From CAVXUB01 sp963764805 (GTDB taxonomy: Bacteria; Actinomycetota; Acidimicrobiia; Acidimicrobiales; Bog-793), in the NCBI GenBank assembly GCA_963764805.1, contig CAVXUB010000005.1, forward strand, positions 248,001 to 312,000: 64,000 bases of DNA. The letters are read 5' to 3'. Under the pieces are notes generated by a model. It searched no databases. It worked only from the letters and a program-made list of their open reading frames with translations, and was not told the origin of the DNA. Numbering within the stretch: position 1 is the first letter of the stretch; the number at the start of each line of letters is the position of its first letter. A program made the position numbers and the translations under genes. This document shows, in pieces, positions 17,037 to 28,790 of the stretch.

Positions 17037-18701
17037 CTAGGAGGTCTTGGCCCACGGTGGCGGCTGCAGCCACGGGGGCACGTCCGAATCTTCTGCTGCA
17101 GCTGCCGTCTTGGCCTTGGCGGGTGCCGCCGCTTTGGCGTGAGGAGGTGCTGGCTCGGGCGCTGGCGCTGTCGCCGGCGCCGCTTGTGCCGTCGGTGCCG
17201 CCGGCTGGGCCGGCTGGTCCGGCTGGTCGATGACGGCCGCGCCGTTCTCGGCAGAGCGGTTTGCCTCGGCTTGGCCTGCCACCTCCAGCGGTTCCGACTT
17301 CGGTGCCGCTGCTAGAGCCGGAGACGGTGCAGGAGCGGGAGGAGGTGCAGGGGCTGGAGCGGGAGGCGCGGGAGGCGGAGGCGGTGGTGGAGGCGCGGCC
17401 GACGACGAACCGGCGAAGAACTCGTCGTGGATGGCCGAGCCTGCGTAGCTCATGGCGCTGGCGGGCGGCTGGAGAGGCTGTGCCTGGATTGGGGCGGGGG
17501 CCGCCGGAGAAGCGTGCATGGCGGGAGGCTGCATCGGCGGGGCGGCCTGGGCGCCACTCATCACCGGCCCTGGCGGTGGGGTGGGAGCGGCCGGCGGACG
17601 GGTGACGGCGTGGCCGCCCGCACTGAACATGCCCTTCTTCTGCAAGGCGACACGGAGGTCGTGTGGACTGGTGGCAGCCGCCATCGCGGAGCGAAGGTCG
17701 ATCTGCTCGCTGACGAGAAGGCCGACGAGTGACTGGTCGAAGGTCTGCATGCCGTACGAGTCGCCGTCGGCGATGATCTGGGAGATGTCGTTGGTCTTCT
17801 CCGACTCGGCGATGCACTGCCGGATCCGTCCGTTGACGACCATGATCTCGAGCGCGGGTACGCGCCCCTTCTCGCCGGTTGCCTGCACCAGGCGCTGGCA
17901 GATCGTGCCCTTCAGGGATCCGGCGAGGCTCGTCCGAGCCTGATGCTGCTGGCTCGGCGGGAAGAAGTCGACGATCCGGTTGACCGTCTCCACCGAGTCG
18001 ATCGTGTGCAGGGTGGACAGCACGAGGTGACCGGTCTCGGCGGCGGAGAGGGCGGTCTCCACGGTCTCGAGATCGCGCATCTCGCCGACCAGGATCACGT
18101 CCGGGTCCTCGCGCATCGCCGCCCGCAAGGCGGTGGCGAAGCTCAAGGTGTCGAAACCCACCTCGCGCTGGTTCACGACCGACGTCTGATCGTGGTGGAG
18201 GATCTCGATCGGGTCCTCGATCGTGATGATGTGCCGCTTCTTGGTCTTGTTGATGTGGTCGATCATGGCGGCGAGGGTTGTCGTCTTGCCCGAGCCGGTG
18301 GGTCCGGTGACGAGGATCAGACCCCGCTCCTCCTCGGCCAGCGTGCGGCACGCTTCGGGGAGCCCGAGCGAGTCGAAGGAGCTGGCACCTTGGCGGACGC
18401 GGCGGAACACGAGGCCCACCGATCCCCGGCCCCAGAAGCCGTTGACACGGAACCTTCCCAGGCCCGACACCGAGTAGGCGAAGTCGGCCTCACGCTTCTC
18501 GTGGAACCGGTCCCACGTGGCGTCGCCCATGATCGCCTTGGCGGCTGACTCGGTGTCTGACGGCCTGAGATCGGGCTTGTCGAGAGCTTGCAGGTCGCCG
18601 TTGACGCGGATGTGCGGAGGTGAACCGACCTTCAGGTGGAGGTCGGAGCCGTCCGCCGCGTCGAGGATGCGGAGGAGCTCGTCGAGACCGGTTTGGTCCA
18701 T
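17037..18701 (-). CDS. pilT: PilT-like twitching ATPase with long Pro/Ala-rich tail
   Basis: 554 residues. Residues 1-355 are a complete type IV pilus retraction ATPase: Walker A GPTGSGKT at 133-140, the Asp box, Walker B with LVGEMRD at about 204-210, the His box LSTLHT at about 229-233 and the AIRA-like C-terminal helix. Residues 361-554 are an added low-complexity tail rich in Pro and Ala (a run of eight Pro, many APAP steps) ending PPWLQPPPWAKTS. No other pilus genes are near. The start is fixed by a TACTCT box 6 nt upstream. Confidence 0.9.
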   Translation of the reverse strand: MDQTGLDELLRILDAADGSDLHLKVGSPPHIRVNGDLQALDKPDLRPSDTESAAKAIMGDATWDRFHEKREADFAYSVSGLGRFRVNGFWGRGSVGLVFRRVRQGASSFDSLGLPEACRTLAEEERGLILVTGPTGSGKTTTLAAMIDHINKTKKRHIITIEDPIEILHHDQTSVVNQREVGFDTLSFATALRAAMREDPDVILVGEMRDLETVETALSAAETGHLVLSTLHTIDSVETVNRIVDFFPPSQQHQARTSLAGSLKGTICQRLVQATGEKGRVPALEIMVVNGRIRQCIAESEKTNDISQIIADGDSYGMQTFDQSLVGLLVSEQIDLRSAMAAATSPHDLRVALQKKGMFSAGGHAVTRPPAAPTPPPGPVMSGAQAAPPMQPPAMHASPAAPAPIQAQPLQPPASAMSYAGSAIHDEFFAGSSSAAPPPPPPPPAPPAPAPAPPPAPAPSPALAAAPKSEPLEVAGQAEANRSAENGAAVIDQPDQPAQPAAPTAQAAPATAPAPEPAPPHAKAAAPAKAKTAAAAEDSDVPPWLQPPPWAKTS

Positions 18702-18707
18702 CTTTTG

Positions 18708-18713
18708 AGAGTA
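18708..18713 (-). promoter_or_regulatory. -10 box of pilT, leaderless type
   Basis: TACTCT on the minus strand lies exactly 6 nt before the pilT ATG. Confidence 0.5.
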
Positions 18714-18888
18714 CGACGAAGGTGCGCTGCGCCGCACCCGGTTATAGGCGTTGATTCACTTGCGAGCGTGCTGCAGGTCCGGATCCGATCCCCGATGCCG
18801 CGGTTGCCCCGCGGTCGTAGGATGGACTGCCGGACCATGGGCCCGAGCAGCCCGCATGCTGGGGACCTAGGAGAGGAAGGCGCACGAG

Positions 18889-20160
18889 GTGGCAGAGAGC
18901 GTCACGATCATCGACAACCGGAGCGGTCAGCAGGTCGAGATCCCGATCGTCAACGGCGGCGTCTCGGCAGCAGAGTGGTCCAAGCTGCTGCCAGGTGTCT
19001 GGTTCTACGACCCCGGGTTCATCTCGACAGCGGCCTGCGAGAGCGCCATCACGTACATCGACGGCGACGCCGGCATCCTGCGCTACCGGGGTTACCCGAT
19101 CGAGCAGCTGGCCGAGAAGTCCTCCTACCTCGAAGTGGCTTACCTGCTGCTGCACGGTGAGCTGCCGACCGCGGACGAGCTGGCGACGTGGCAGCACGAG
19201 ATCACCCACCACACCTTCATCCACGAGAACGTGCGGAAGCGCTTCCTGGAGGGCTTCCACTACGACGCCCACCCGATGGGCATGCTGGTCTCCGCCGTCG
19301 CCGCCTTGTCGACCTTCTACCTCGAGGCGAAGGACATCTTCGATCCCGAGGCTCGCTACAAGCAGATCATCCGCCTCATCGCCAAGATGCCGACCTTGGC
19401 GGCGGCTGCTCACCGCTTCAGTGTCGGGATGCCGTTCGTGTACCCGGACAACTCGCTCACCTTCGCCGAGAACTTCCTCTCGATGATGTGGAAGACGGCG
19501 GAGCCGAGGTTCGTCGCCGACCCGGCGCTCGCCAGGGCGATCGAGATCCTCTTCATCCTTCACGCGGACCACGAGCAGAACTGCTCGACGACGGCGATGC
19601 GGCTCGTCGGCTCCGCCCACGCCGACCCCTACTCCGCCTGCGCGGCAGCCACCGCCGCCCTCTACGGGCCGCGCCACGGCGGGGCGAACGAGGCGGTGAT
19701 CAGGATGCTGACGACGATCGGGACCGTGGACAACGTGCCCGACTTCGTGAAGGCGGTCAAGGAGGGGAAGGGCCGCCTGCAGGGCTTCGGGCACCGGGTG
19801 TACAAGAACTACGACCCCCGGGCGAAGATCGTGCGCCAGGCCGCCTACGAGGTCTTCGAGGTCACCGGCAAGAACCCGTTGCTGGACATCGCCCTGAAGC
19901 TCGAGGAGGTGGCGCTCGCCGACGAGTACTTCGTCTCCCGCAAGCTCTACCCCAACGTCGACTTCTTCACCGGGCTCATCTATCAGGCGATGGGCTTCCC
20001 GATGGAGATGTTCCCGGTCCTGTTCGCCATCCCCCGTACCGCCGGCTGGCTCGCCCACTGGGTGGAGATGCTCGACCAGGACACCAAGATCGCCAGGCCC
20101 CGCCAGCTGTACATCGGTTCCGAGCCTCGCGACTACGTGGAAGTCGGGGAGCGGGGCTGA
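18889..20160 (+). CDS. gltA: Citrate synthase (type II)
   Basis: 423-residue hexamer-type citrate synthase that condenses acetyl-CoA and oxaloacetate. Catalytic residues are His in LHADHEQN, His in GFGHRVYKNYDPR and Asp in NVDFFTGLIY. N-terminal ITYIDGDAGILRYRGYPIEQLA is typical of the bacterial type II enzyme. GTG start with AGGAGAGGAAGG upstream. Ends 18 nt before the convergent rlmB. With acnA it covers the first TCA steps. Confidence 0.97.
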   Translation: MAESVTIIDNRSGQQVEIPIVNGGVSAAEWSKLLPGVWFYDPGFISTAACESAITYIDGDAGILRYRGYPIEQLAEKSSYLEVAYLLLHGELPTADELATWQHEITHHTFIHENVRKRFLEGFHYDAHPMGMLVSAVAALSTFYLEAKDIFDPEARYKQIIRLIAKMPTLAAAAHRFSVGMPFVYPDNSLTFAENFLSMMWKTAEPRFVADPALARAIEILFILHADHEQNCSTTAMRLVGSAHADPYSACAAATAALYGPRHGGANEAVIRMLTTIGTVDNVPDFVKAVKEGKGRLQGFGHRVYKNYDPRAKIVRQAAYEVFEVTGKNPLLDIALKLEEVALADEYFVSRKLYPNVDFFTGLIYQAMGFPMEMFPVLFAIPRTAGWLAHWVEMLDQDTKIARPRQLYIGSEPRDYVEVGERG

Positions 20161-20178
20161 GCGAGGATCCGGCAGGGC

Positions 20179-21408
20179 CTAACCTGGCTCACCGTCACCC
20201 GTAGCGCCCCCCCGGGCTCCCGATGCCCGCCGCCGGGCCACCTCGAAACAGGCGACCGCTCCCGCAGCGCTCACGTTCAACGAGTCGAGCTCGCCGAACA
20301 TCGGGATGCTGGCGACGACGTCGCAGCGCTCCTTGGTGAGCCGTTTCAGGCCCTTGCCTTCCGACCCGAACACCAACGCGATCGGCGAGGTGGCGACTAC
20401 GAGGTCGAGGTCGAACAGCGAACGGTCGGCGTCGGCGTCCAGCGCCACATTCCAGACGCCGAGCGCCGAAAGCTCCTGCAGAGCGCTCGGGATCCCGGCG
20501 ACACTCGACATCGGCAGGCGCTCGATGGCGCCTGCGGCCGCCTTCGCCGCGGTCGGGGTGACGTGGACAGCATGATGACGACCGAGCACCGCCCCTGTCG
20601 CTCCGGCGCATTCGGCCGTCCGCAAAAGCGCCCCGAGGTTGTGCGGGTCGGTGATCCCGTCGAGCACCACCAGGAACGGCAGCCGGTCGGCGGCGGCCGA
20701 CGCGTCGCCGCCTAGCACCAGCTCCTCCAGAGTGTGATCGCGCAGCTCCTCCGCGAAGGCAACGACGCCCTGTGGCGCATCCGTACGAGCGGTGGCCTGA
20801 AGGCGTGCCTCGCCGACCATCCTGATCGGGACGCCGGCGGCACGGGCGAGGTCCTCGATGTCCTCGAGGATGGCTGCAGGATCCCGTCCCTCCGACACCC
20901 AGATCTCGCGCACCTCGCGACGGCCTGCCAGCAGCAGCTCCTTGACGGCGCGGCGACCCTCGATCTGGTCGCCCCCGAGCGAATCGTCCCGCCTGCGATG
21001 GCGGTTGAAGGGTTCCGCCGATTCCGGTCTGCCTGTTTGTCGGCGGCCCGGCTGACCGCCCGCTCGCGGAGAGGCAGCCCGCACCCCTGGCCGTGGCTGG
21101 CCACTCCGGAGATGCCCACCGGCTGGCTGCCCGGCGCGAGCCTGCCCGGTTCGAGCCTGTCCGGTGCGGGACTGCCCTGTGCGAGCCTGCCCCGTGCCGC
21201 CCTGCCGGGCCTGTCCGGTGCGAGCCTGCCCTGTGCGGGACTGCCCTGCGCGAGCCTGCCCCGTGCCGCCTTGCCTCGCTTGCCCTGTGCGAGCCTGCGC
21301 GGCCTCCGCGGGGCGGCCCTTCCGGGGCTGCGCGCTGCGGGGTTGCACCGCGCGGCCGCCGCCAGCCGAGCTCTTCGGGCCCCCTCGGCTTCCCTCTACA
21401 GGACTCAT
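20179..21408 (-). CDS. rlmB: 23S rRNA 2'-O-ribose methyltransferase RlmB (TrmH/SpoU family)
   Basis: About 409 residues. Residues from about 150 on are a complete SpoU enzyme: an N-terminal substrate domain (IEGRRAVKELLLAG), then the knotted SAM-binding domain with VLDGITDPHNLGALLRTAECAG, LVFGSEGKGL and SLNVSAAGAVACFE. It methylates the 2'-O of a 23S rRNA guanosine in the family. Residues about 35-110 are a low-complexity extension built of TGQAR/QGGTGQAR-like repeats, basic and probably disordered; this could be RNA-binding or slippage. The ATG overlaps the ispF stop by 4 nt (ATGA). Last gene of the carD-ispD-ispF-rlmB run. Confidence 0.9.
   Translation of the reverse strand: MSPVEGSRGGPKSSAGGGRAVQPRSAQPRKGRPAEAAQARTGQARQGGTGQARAGQSRTGQARTGQARQGGTGQARTGQSRTGQARTGQARAGQPAGGHLRSGQPRPGVRAASPRAGGQPGRRQTGRPESAEPFNRHRRRDDSLGGDQIEGRRAVKELLLAGRREVREIWVSEGRDPAAILEDIEDLARAAGVPIRMVGEARLQATARTDAPQGVVAFAEELRDHTLEELVLGGDASAAADRLPFLVVLDGITDPHNLGALLRTAECAGATGAVLGRHHAVHVTPTAAKAAAGAIERLPMSSVAGIPSALQELSALGVWNVALDADADRSLFDLDLVVATSPIALVFGSEGKGLKRLTKERCDVVASIPMFGELDSLNVSAAGAVACFEVARRRASGARGGATGDGEPG
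21131..21300 (-). repeat. Imperfect tandem repeats in the 5' part of rlmB
   Basis: Repeating G-A-G-C-C-T-G-C-type units of 15 nt and multiples encode TGQAR, TGQSR and QGGTGQAR blocks. The frame is kept throughout. Confidence 0.75.
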
Positions 21409-22025
21409 CCTTGCTCCTCGTCGTGGTTGGTGATCCGCTCCCCCAAAGCCCGCTCCACCAGTGCCACCGCCATGCAGGCGATGCCCTCCGCCCGGCCGAG
21501 CGCGCCCAACCCCTCCGGGCGGGTGGCCTTCACGTGAACCGGGGCGCCGGCAGCGCCCGACATGGCGGCCACCATCTGCTCGCGGATGGGGCCCACCTTC
21601 GGTTGCTCGGCGATGACCGTGCAATCTACGTTCACCAGGCGCCAACCCGCCTCTGCTGCACGGGCGACCGCAGCCGCCAGAAGCACCAGGCTGTCCGCGC
21701 CATCCCAGGCCGGATCGGTGTCCGGGAAGTGCAGACCGATGTCGCCGAGACCGGCGGCACCGAGCACCGAGTCGGCCACCGCGTGGGCGACGACGTCAGC
21801 GTCGCTGTGGCCTTCGAGGCCGCGTGCGCCGTCGACAAGGACCCCGCCCAGCACGCAACGACGGGCGGCATCCGCCGAGAAGGCGTGCACGTCGAAGCCG
21901 AGCCCGACCCGTGTCGCGGGGCAAGTCGAGCTGCCGGACCCCTTCCCGGTCCCGCCGGTCCCGCCGGTCCCGCCGGTCTCGCCGGTGCCGCCGGGCCCCG
22001 CGGAATCGCCAGTCGTGACGGTCAC
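21405..22025 (-). CDS. ispF: 2-C-methyl-D-erythritol 2,4-cyclodiphosphate synthase
   Basis: 206 residues; the fifth enzyme of the MEP isoprenoid pathway. The zinc-binding GFDVHAF motif is followed by LGGV, EGHSDADVVAHAVADSVLGA and DIGLHFPDTDP, all intact, and the C-terminal EGLGALGRAEGIACMAVAL is normal. Family members are about 160 residues; the extra 38 at the N-terminus are a Gly/Thr-rich stretch encoded by a 9-bp tandem repeat (21947-21991). The ATG overlaps the ispD stop by 4 nt. Confidence 0.93.
   Translation of the reverse strand: MTVTTGDSAGPGGTGETGGTGGTGGTGKGSGSSTCPATRVGLGFDVHAFSADAARRCVLGGVLVDGARGLEGHSDADVVAHAVADSVLGAAGLGDIGLHFPDTDPAWDGADSLVLLAAAVARAAEAGWRLVNVDCTVIAEQPKVGPIREQMVAAMSGAAGAPVHVKATRPEGLGALGRAEGIACMAVALVERALGERITNHDEEQG
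21947..21991 (-). repeat. 9-bp tandem repeat in the ispF N-terminal extension
   Basis: Five 9-bp units start at 21947, 21956, 21965, 21974 and 21983, encoding a Gly-Gly-Thr type repeat before the catalytic domain. Confidence 0.75.
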
Positions 22026-22669
22026 GCCGGCGGCGTCCAGGCCTCGAGGATGGTGAGATCTTCGGGAGAGGTGAGCTTCAGGTTGCGCGCTTCGCCAGGC
22101 ACTACGACGACGGTCGCTCCCAGCGCCTCGACCAGTGAGGCGTCGTCAGTGGCCACACCTCCACCCTCGTGGGCCTTGCGCAGCAGCGCCAGCCTGAAGG
22201 CCTGAGGGGTCTGAACGGCCACCAGGTCCTTGCGGTCGAGCGTCTCCAGCACCTTGCCGCCGCTCACCCTCTTGACGGTGTCCGGGACGGGCACGCCGGG
22301 GATCGCCGCGTCAGCGCCGCGTTCGACGGCCGCCACCACCGCCCTGAAAAGCTCGCCCGAGGCCAGCGGCCTGGCGGCGTCGTGCACGACGACGATCTCG
22401 GCCTCCTCGCAGACCCCGCCCAACCCTGCACGTACCGAAGCGGAGCGGCTCGCACCCCCCGCGACTACGAGATCGGCGGCAGCACGGAGGGAGGGATCCT
22501 GCATCGCCTCTCGCGGTACGACGAGCACGACCTGCTGTGCCACAACGCGGGCCGCCTCGACCGACCAGTCGAGAACTCGCCGGCCACGGACGAGCGCGTA
22601 TTGCTTGGGCCTCCCGAACCGGCTGCCCTCCCCGCCGGCGAGGACGATCGCCGCCACGCGCACCGTCAC
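22022..22669 (-). CDS. ispD: 2-C-methyl-D-erythritol 4-phosphate cytidylyltransferase
   Basis: 215-residue nucleotidyltransferase; third step of the MEP pathway, joining MEP to CMP. It opens AAIVLAGGEGSRFGRPKQYA with the CTP-binding loop, then IVVVHDAARPL and DTVKRV, and ends with the TDDASLVEALG motif. GTG start. It lies 62 nt after carD and overlaps ispF, an arrangement conserved with Mycobacterium. Confidence 0.95.
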   Translation of the reverse strand: MTVRVAAIVLAGGEGSRFGRPKQYALVRGRRVLDWSVEAARVVAQQVVLVVPREAMQDPSLRAAADLVVAGGASRSASVRAGLGGVCEEAEIVVVHDAARPLASGELFRAVVAAVERGADAAIPGVPVPDTVKRVSGGKVLETLDRKDLVAVQTPQAFRLALLRKAHEGGGVATDDASLVEALGATVVVVPGEARNLKLTSPEDLTILEAWTPPA

Positions 22670-22731
22670 GACCGTGCCGGGACCGCACCCCGGCGAAAGC
22701 TCAAGACCGACCCCCGTGATGCGCTCTTCGA

Positions 22732-23211
22732 TCAGGGAAGCTCGGCGTTGAGCCTCGACTCCGCCTCTTCCTCGCTGACGCCGATGGCGAAAGTGAGCTC
22801 GGAGACGAGGATCCGGCGCGCATTGGTGAGCATCCGCTTCTCGCCCGCCGAGAGGCCCTTGTCCTTGTCGCGGATCGAGAGGTTCCGCACCACCTCGGCG
22901 ACCTGGTAGATGTCGCCCGACTTCAGCTTCTCCACGTGGTTCTTGTACCGCCGCGACCAGTTGGCGGGCATGCGCGCCTCCTTCTTGCGAAGGACGGCGA
23001 ACACCTCCTCGACCTCCTCGTCATTGATCACCTCACGCAGACCCACCTCGTCGGTGTTGTCGGCGGGAACCTTCAAGGTCAGGTCGCCATACGCCAGGCG
23101 CAACACCAGGTACTCGCGACGGGCTCCGTGGAAATCCTCACGCTCTTCTCGGCTCACCACCACCGCCGCGCCGTGGTGGGGGTAGACGACCTTGTCTCCG
23201 ACGTCGAACAA
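22732..23211 (-). CDS. carD: CarD-family transcription factor
   Basis: 159-residue CarD. The N-terminal Tudor-like domain (MFDVGDKVVYPHHGAAVV ... LVLRLAYGDLTLKVPADN) contacts RNA polymerase beta, and the helical C-terminal domain (WSRRYKNHVEKLKSGDIYQVAEVVRNL) binds promoter DNA. In actinobacteria it stabilises the open complex, notably at rRNA promoters. AGGAG 7 nt before the ATG. It lies between radA and ispD on the same strand. Confidence 0.96.
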   Translation of the reverse strand: MFDVGDKVVYPHHGAAVVVSREEREDFHGARREYLVLRLAYGDLTLKVPADNTDEVGLREVINDEEVEEVFAVLRKKEARMPANWSRRYKNHVEKLKSGDIYQVAEVVRNLSIRDKDKGLSAGEKRMLTNARRILVSELTFAIGVSEEEAESRLNAELP

Positions 23212-23335
23212 TGCTGCAACTCCTGGCTTTTCGGTCTCGAGAACGCGCTCGGGTGTTCCTAAGGGTACGGGTAAGAGTCCGGTCGCTCAACTCCGGCGCC
23301 TGCCGATCAACTCACTGCGGCTACCTCTCAGTCGC

Positions 23336-24795
23336 CTACTTGGCGGCCGGCTGCCCCACGAGCACCTCGGCGATCGCCTCGTGCAACGAACTGACGCGAA
23401 CGAGATCCAGGCCAGAGGGGCCGTCGGGAGAGGAGGCCGCCACCACGGCGCACCTATATCCTAGCCGCTGCGCCTCGACCAGCCGGCGGTGGCTGTGGCC
23501 CACCTGCCGGACCTCGGCGCCGAGGCCGATCTCCCCGAAGGCGACCGTGCCTTCCGGGATCGGAACCCCCGCCGTGGCTGACGCAAGCGCCAGCGCCAGG
23601 CCGAGGTCGGCAGCAGGCTCGGACACCTTGATGCCACCCACGACCGAGGCGAACACGTCATCCTTGGCGAACGACACGCCGAGCGCCTTCTCGACGACCG
23701 CCACCACCATCGCCAGACGGCCCGTCTGCAGGCCCTGCACCGACCGCCGCGGCGGCCCACCATGACCCGTTTGCGCCACCAATGCCTGCACCTCCACCAG
23801 GATCGGACGCTTGCCCTCGGCGACGGGCACGATCGCCGAGCCCGGAATCCCCGGCCGGCGGTCGCTCAACAGGAACCCGCTTGCGTCGACCACCCCCTTC
23901 AGGCCGGTCTCGGTCATCTCGAATATCCCGAGCTCCCCCGTGGAGCCGAACCGGTGCTTGCAGGCCGACAGCAGCCGCAGGCCGTGATGGCGATCGCCTT
24001 CGAAGCTCAAGACGGTGTCGACGACGTGCTCGAGCGCACGAGGCCCGGCAAGCGTCCCGTCCTTGGTGACGTGCCCGACGAGGATCGTGGCCATCCCGGT
24101 CGACTTGGCGAGCTGCACGAGCGAGGCGGCGCACTGCCGCACCTGGGCAATAGTGCCGGCAGCCGAGCCGAGCGCGGGATCGGCGATCGTCTGGATCGAG
24201 TCGACGACAAGGATCGACGGCGCGCAGTCGGCAACCGCCTGGTAGAGCGCCATGAGGTCGGTGGTGGCCACTATGCGCACGCCCTCGAACCCGGTCGCCA
24301 GCCGCTCCGCCCTGCGCCGCACCTGCTGCGGCGACTCCTCCGCAGCCACGATCAGGGACGTGATCCCCCGGCCGGCAGCGGCGGCGGCGCATTCGAGCAG
24401 CAGGGTCGACTTGCCGATCCCCGGTTCCCCCCCGAGGAGCGAGACGGAGCCGGGGACCAGCCCTCCACCGAGCACCCGGTCGAATTCGGGAACCCCCAAC
24501 TCGATCGGCTCGTCACCAGCCAGGTCAACCTCTGCCAGCAGGACCGGACCGTCGCACGGCAGCACGTGTGCCCGGAGGCCAACCTGCGCGCCCGCAGGGA
24601 GGCCGCGGCAGCCATCGCTGCCGCCTGCGCCGGCCCGATGCCGTCAACGTCCGAGAGTCCAGACAGCGGGGGTCCCGGCTCCTCCAGCTCCTCGACCAGC
24701 GTGTTCCACTCGCCGCAGGCCACGCATCGTCCCGCCCAACGGGGGAAGGCACTGCCGCAGTCGCTGCACCGGTGGATGGTCCGAGTCCTCGCCAT
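23336..24795 (-). CDS. radA: DNA repair protein RadA, apparent frameshift
   Basis: RadA/Sms branch-migration ATPase. The N-terminal part has a zinc finger with Cys10, Cys13, Cys24 and Cys27 (MARTRTIHRCSDCG). The ATPase part in another frame has GGEPGIGKSTLLLE, VVDSIQT, the RadA motif KHRFGSTGELGIFEM (Asn of the usual KNRFG replaced by His) and a Lon-like C-terminal domain ending GQPAAK. The two frames join near 24600; the span is two over a multiple of three, so one base is missing. Repaired length is about 486 residues, normal for RadA. Probably a sequencing error. Start set by a TATCCT box 8 nt upstream. Confidence 0.87.
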
Positions 24796-24803
24796 GAGCG
24801 CCG

Positions 24804-24809
24804 AGGATA
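24804..24809 (-). promoter_or_regulatory. -10 box of radA, leaderless type
   Basis: TATCCT on the minus strand lies 8 nt before the radA ATG at 24795. Confidence 0.45.
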
Positions 24810-24829
24810 GGAAGCCGGTGTGACAGTCA

Positions 24830-24855
24830 AAGGACCGGGCGCAAGCCCGGTCCTT
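24830..24855 (-). terminator. Terminator of clpC
   Basis: Perfect 11-bp stem (AAGGACCGGGC / GCCCGGTCCTT) with a GCAA loop as read on the plus strand, 28 nt after the clpC stop. TGACAG and CTGTCA flank it as a further stem. On the minus strand the stem runs into TTTGAC, a short U-run. Confidence 0.7.
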
Positions 24856-24882
24856 CAAGTCCTGTCAACGGATCAGGGGCCG

Positions 24883-27380
<2,498 letters not shown>

Positions 27381-27760
27381 TTCCTGACTCCCTTGCCGGT
27401 CGTCTTTCTGAGGGTCAGTGTATCGGCCCGGCTGTCTCATTTGACGTCTGGCCGGCACTCCTGTCGCCGCCCTGAACCCTCGACACCCCGCTACTAGAAG
27501 GGTTGCTGCGAGGGCTCTGGCTCGGCAGGGCGAATCGGATGTGACGGCCTCTCGCCGAATCTATCGGCATGTGCTCCTGCCAACTAGAGCGGTGAAGGGG
27601 CTCTCCGCGGGAGGACGGTGTACGGGACCGGGAGAGGCGGAGCGCGCTGCATGCTCGGGACCTACCCAGCAGAGCGACTCCACCACCAGGTTCTAGGGGC
27701 ACGCGGCATCCGACCCCCCATTGTCGGGACCGGGGGCGGGTGGCGTAGCCTGGGCCTCTC
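27381..27760. other. Intergenic region between divergent clpC and polyprenyl synthase genes
   Basis: 380 nt without a convincing gene. No tRNA cloverleaf, no CCA end and no riboswitch core was recognised on either strand. It must hold the clpC promoter on the minus strand, with the AAGGGAG ribosome binding site at its left edge, and the leaderless-type promoter of the synthase at its right edge. Confidence 0.5.
27746..27751 (+). promoter_or_regulatory. -10 box of the polyprenyl synthase gene, leaderless type
   Basis: TAGCCT lies 9 nt before the GTG at 27761. TTGTCG 19 nt further upstream (27721-27726) could be the -35. Confidence 0.4.
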
Positions 27761-28729
27761 GTGACCTCGACCGATCTGTTCGCCCTGCCTGTCCCGACCG
27801 GCGACTTGGCGCGCCTCGAGGAGGCTCTGCGGCAGTCCGTCGTCGGCGACGACCCTTTCCTCAACGAGGTCGCCAGCCACCTGGTCGACGCCGGAGGCAA
27901 GAGGCTGCGGCCGGCGCTGACTCTGGCCGCCGCCGCCCTCGGCGGCGCCGAGGCCAGTGAGGACACCCTCCTCGGGGGGGTCTCGGTCGAGCTTGTGCAC
28001 CTCGCCTCCCTCTATCACGACGACGTGATGGACGAGGCTTCGCAGCGGCGGGGTGTCCCGAGCGTGAACGCCCGCTGGGGGAACCTGGTGGCAATCGTTG
28101 CCGGTGACTTCCTGCTCGCCCGTTCAGCTGAGATCGCCGCCGGGCTGGGTACCGAGATCGCCGGCCTGCTCGCCGCCACCCTCGCCCGCCTCTGCCAGGG
28201 CCAGGTGGCGGAGGTCCGCTCCGCCTTCCAGCTCGACAGGGAGGAGAAGGACTACCTGAACGCGATCGCCAACAAGACCGCCGCCCTGATGTCGACCGCC
28301 TGCAGGATCGGCGCCCTCACCGCCGGGCTGGACCGGGGGGTGGTGGAGACTGTGACCCGGTACGGGGAGTGTTTCGGGATGGTCTTCCAGATCCGCGACG
28401 ACATCATGGACGTCGTCGCCTCGGAGGCACAGCTGGGCAAGCAGCCGGGACAGGATCTCGTCGAGGGCATCTACACCTTGCCGGTGCTGCGGGCGCTGGC
28501 GGACGACCGCCTAGGCGGAGAGTTGCGGAACCTGCTCGGGCGCCGCCTGGACACCGCCGGCCGGGATCGGGCGCGGGAGATTGTGGCGGCATCGTCCGGC
28601 ATCGCCGAGGCCGAGGAGGTGGCGCAACGCTACGCCGTCGAGGCCGCCGAGATGGCCGGGTCGCTCGGTCCGGGCGAGATCCCGGAGGCCCTCGCCCGCC
28701 TCGGGTCTGCCCTCATCGAGGCGCTCTAG
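27761..28729 (+). CDS. Polyprenyl diphosphate synthase (trans-isoprenyl)
   Basis: 322-residue all-alpha trans-prenyltransferase that extends allylic diphosphates with isopentenyl diphosphate. First Asp-rich motif DDVMD at residues 87-91, second DDIMD at 213-217, with GGKRLRPAL and NKTAALM between them as expected. Most like the hepta- to nonaprenyl synthases that make the menaquinone side chain; chain length cannot be fixed by eye. It would use the isoprenoid precursors from ispD/ispF and supply a prenyl tail for the quinone methylated by the MenG-like enzyme at 58.8 kb. GTG start. Confidence 0.92.
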   Translation: MTSTDLFALPVPTGDLARLEEALRQSVVGDDPFLNEVASHLVDAGGKRLRPALTLAAAALGGAEASEDTLLGGVSVELVHLASLYHDDVMDEASQRRGVPSVNARWGNLVAIVAGDFLLARSAEIAAGLGTEIAGLLAATLARLCQGQVAEVRSAFQLDREEKDYLNAIANKTAALMSTACRIGALTAGLDRGVVETVTRYGECFGMVFQIRDDIMDVVASEAQLGKQPGQDLVEGIYTLPVLRALADDRLGGELRNLLGRRLDTAGRDRAREIVAASSGIAEAEEVAQRYAVEAAEMAGSLGPGEIPEALARLGSALIEAL

Positions 28730-28790
28730 CCCGGCGACGACGGGCCGGCGACGACGGGCTGACGGGTGCCGGCGCGGCCCGCCACCGCCG

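Noticed and set aside
27381..27760. Possible tRNA or riboswitch before the polyprenyl synthase
   Set aside because: No cloverleaf, T-loop or known riboswitch core on either strand.
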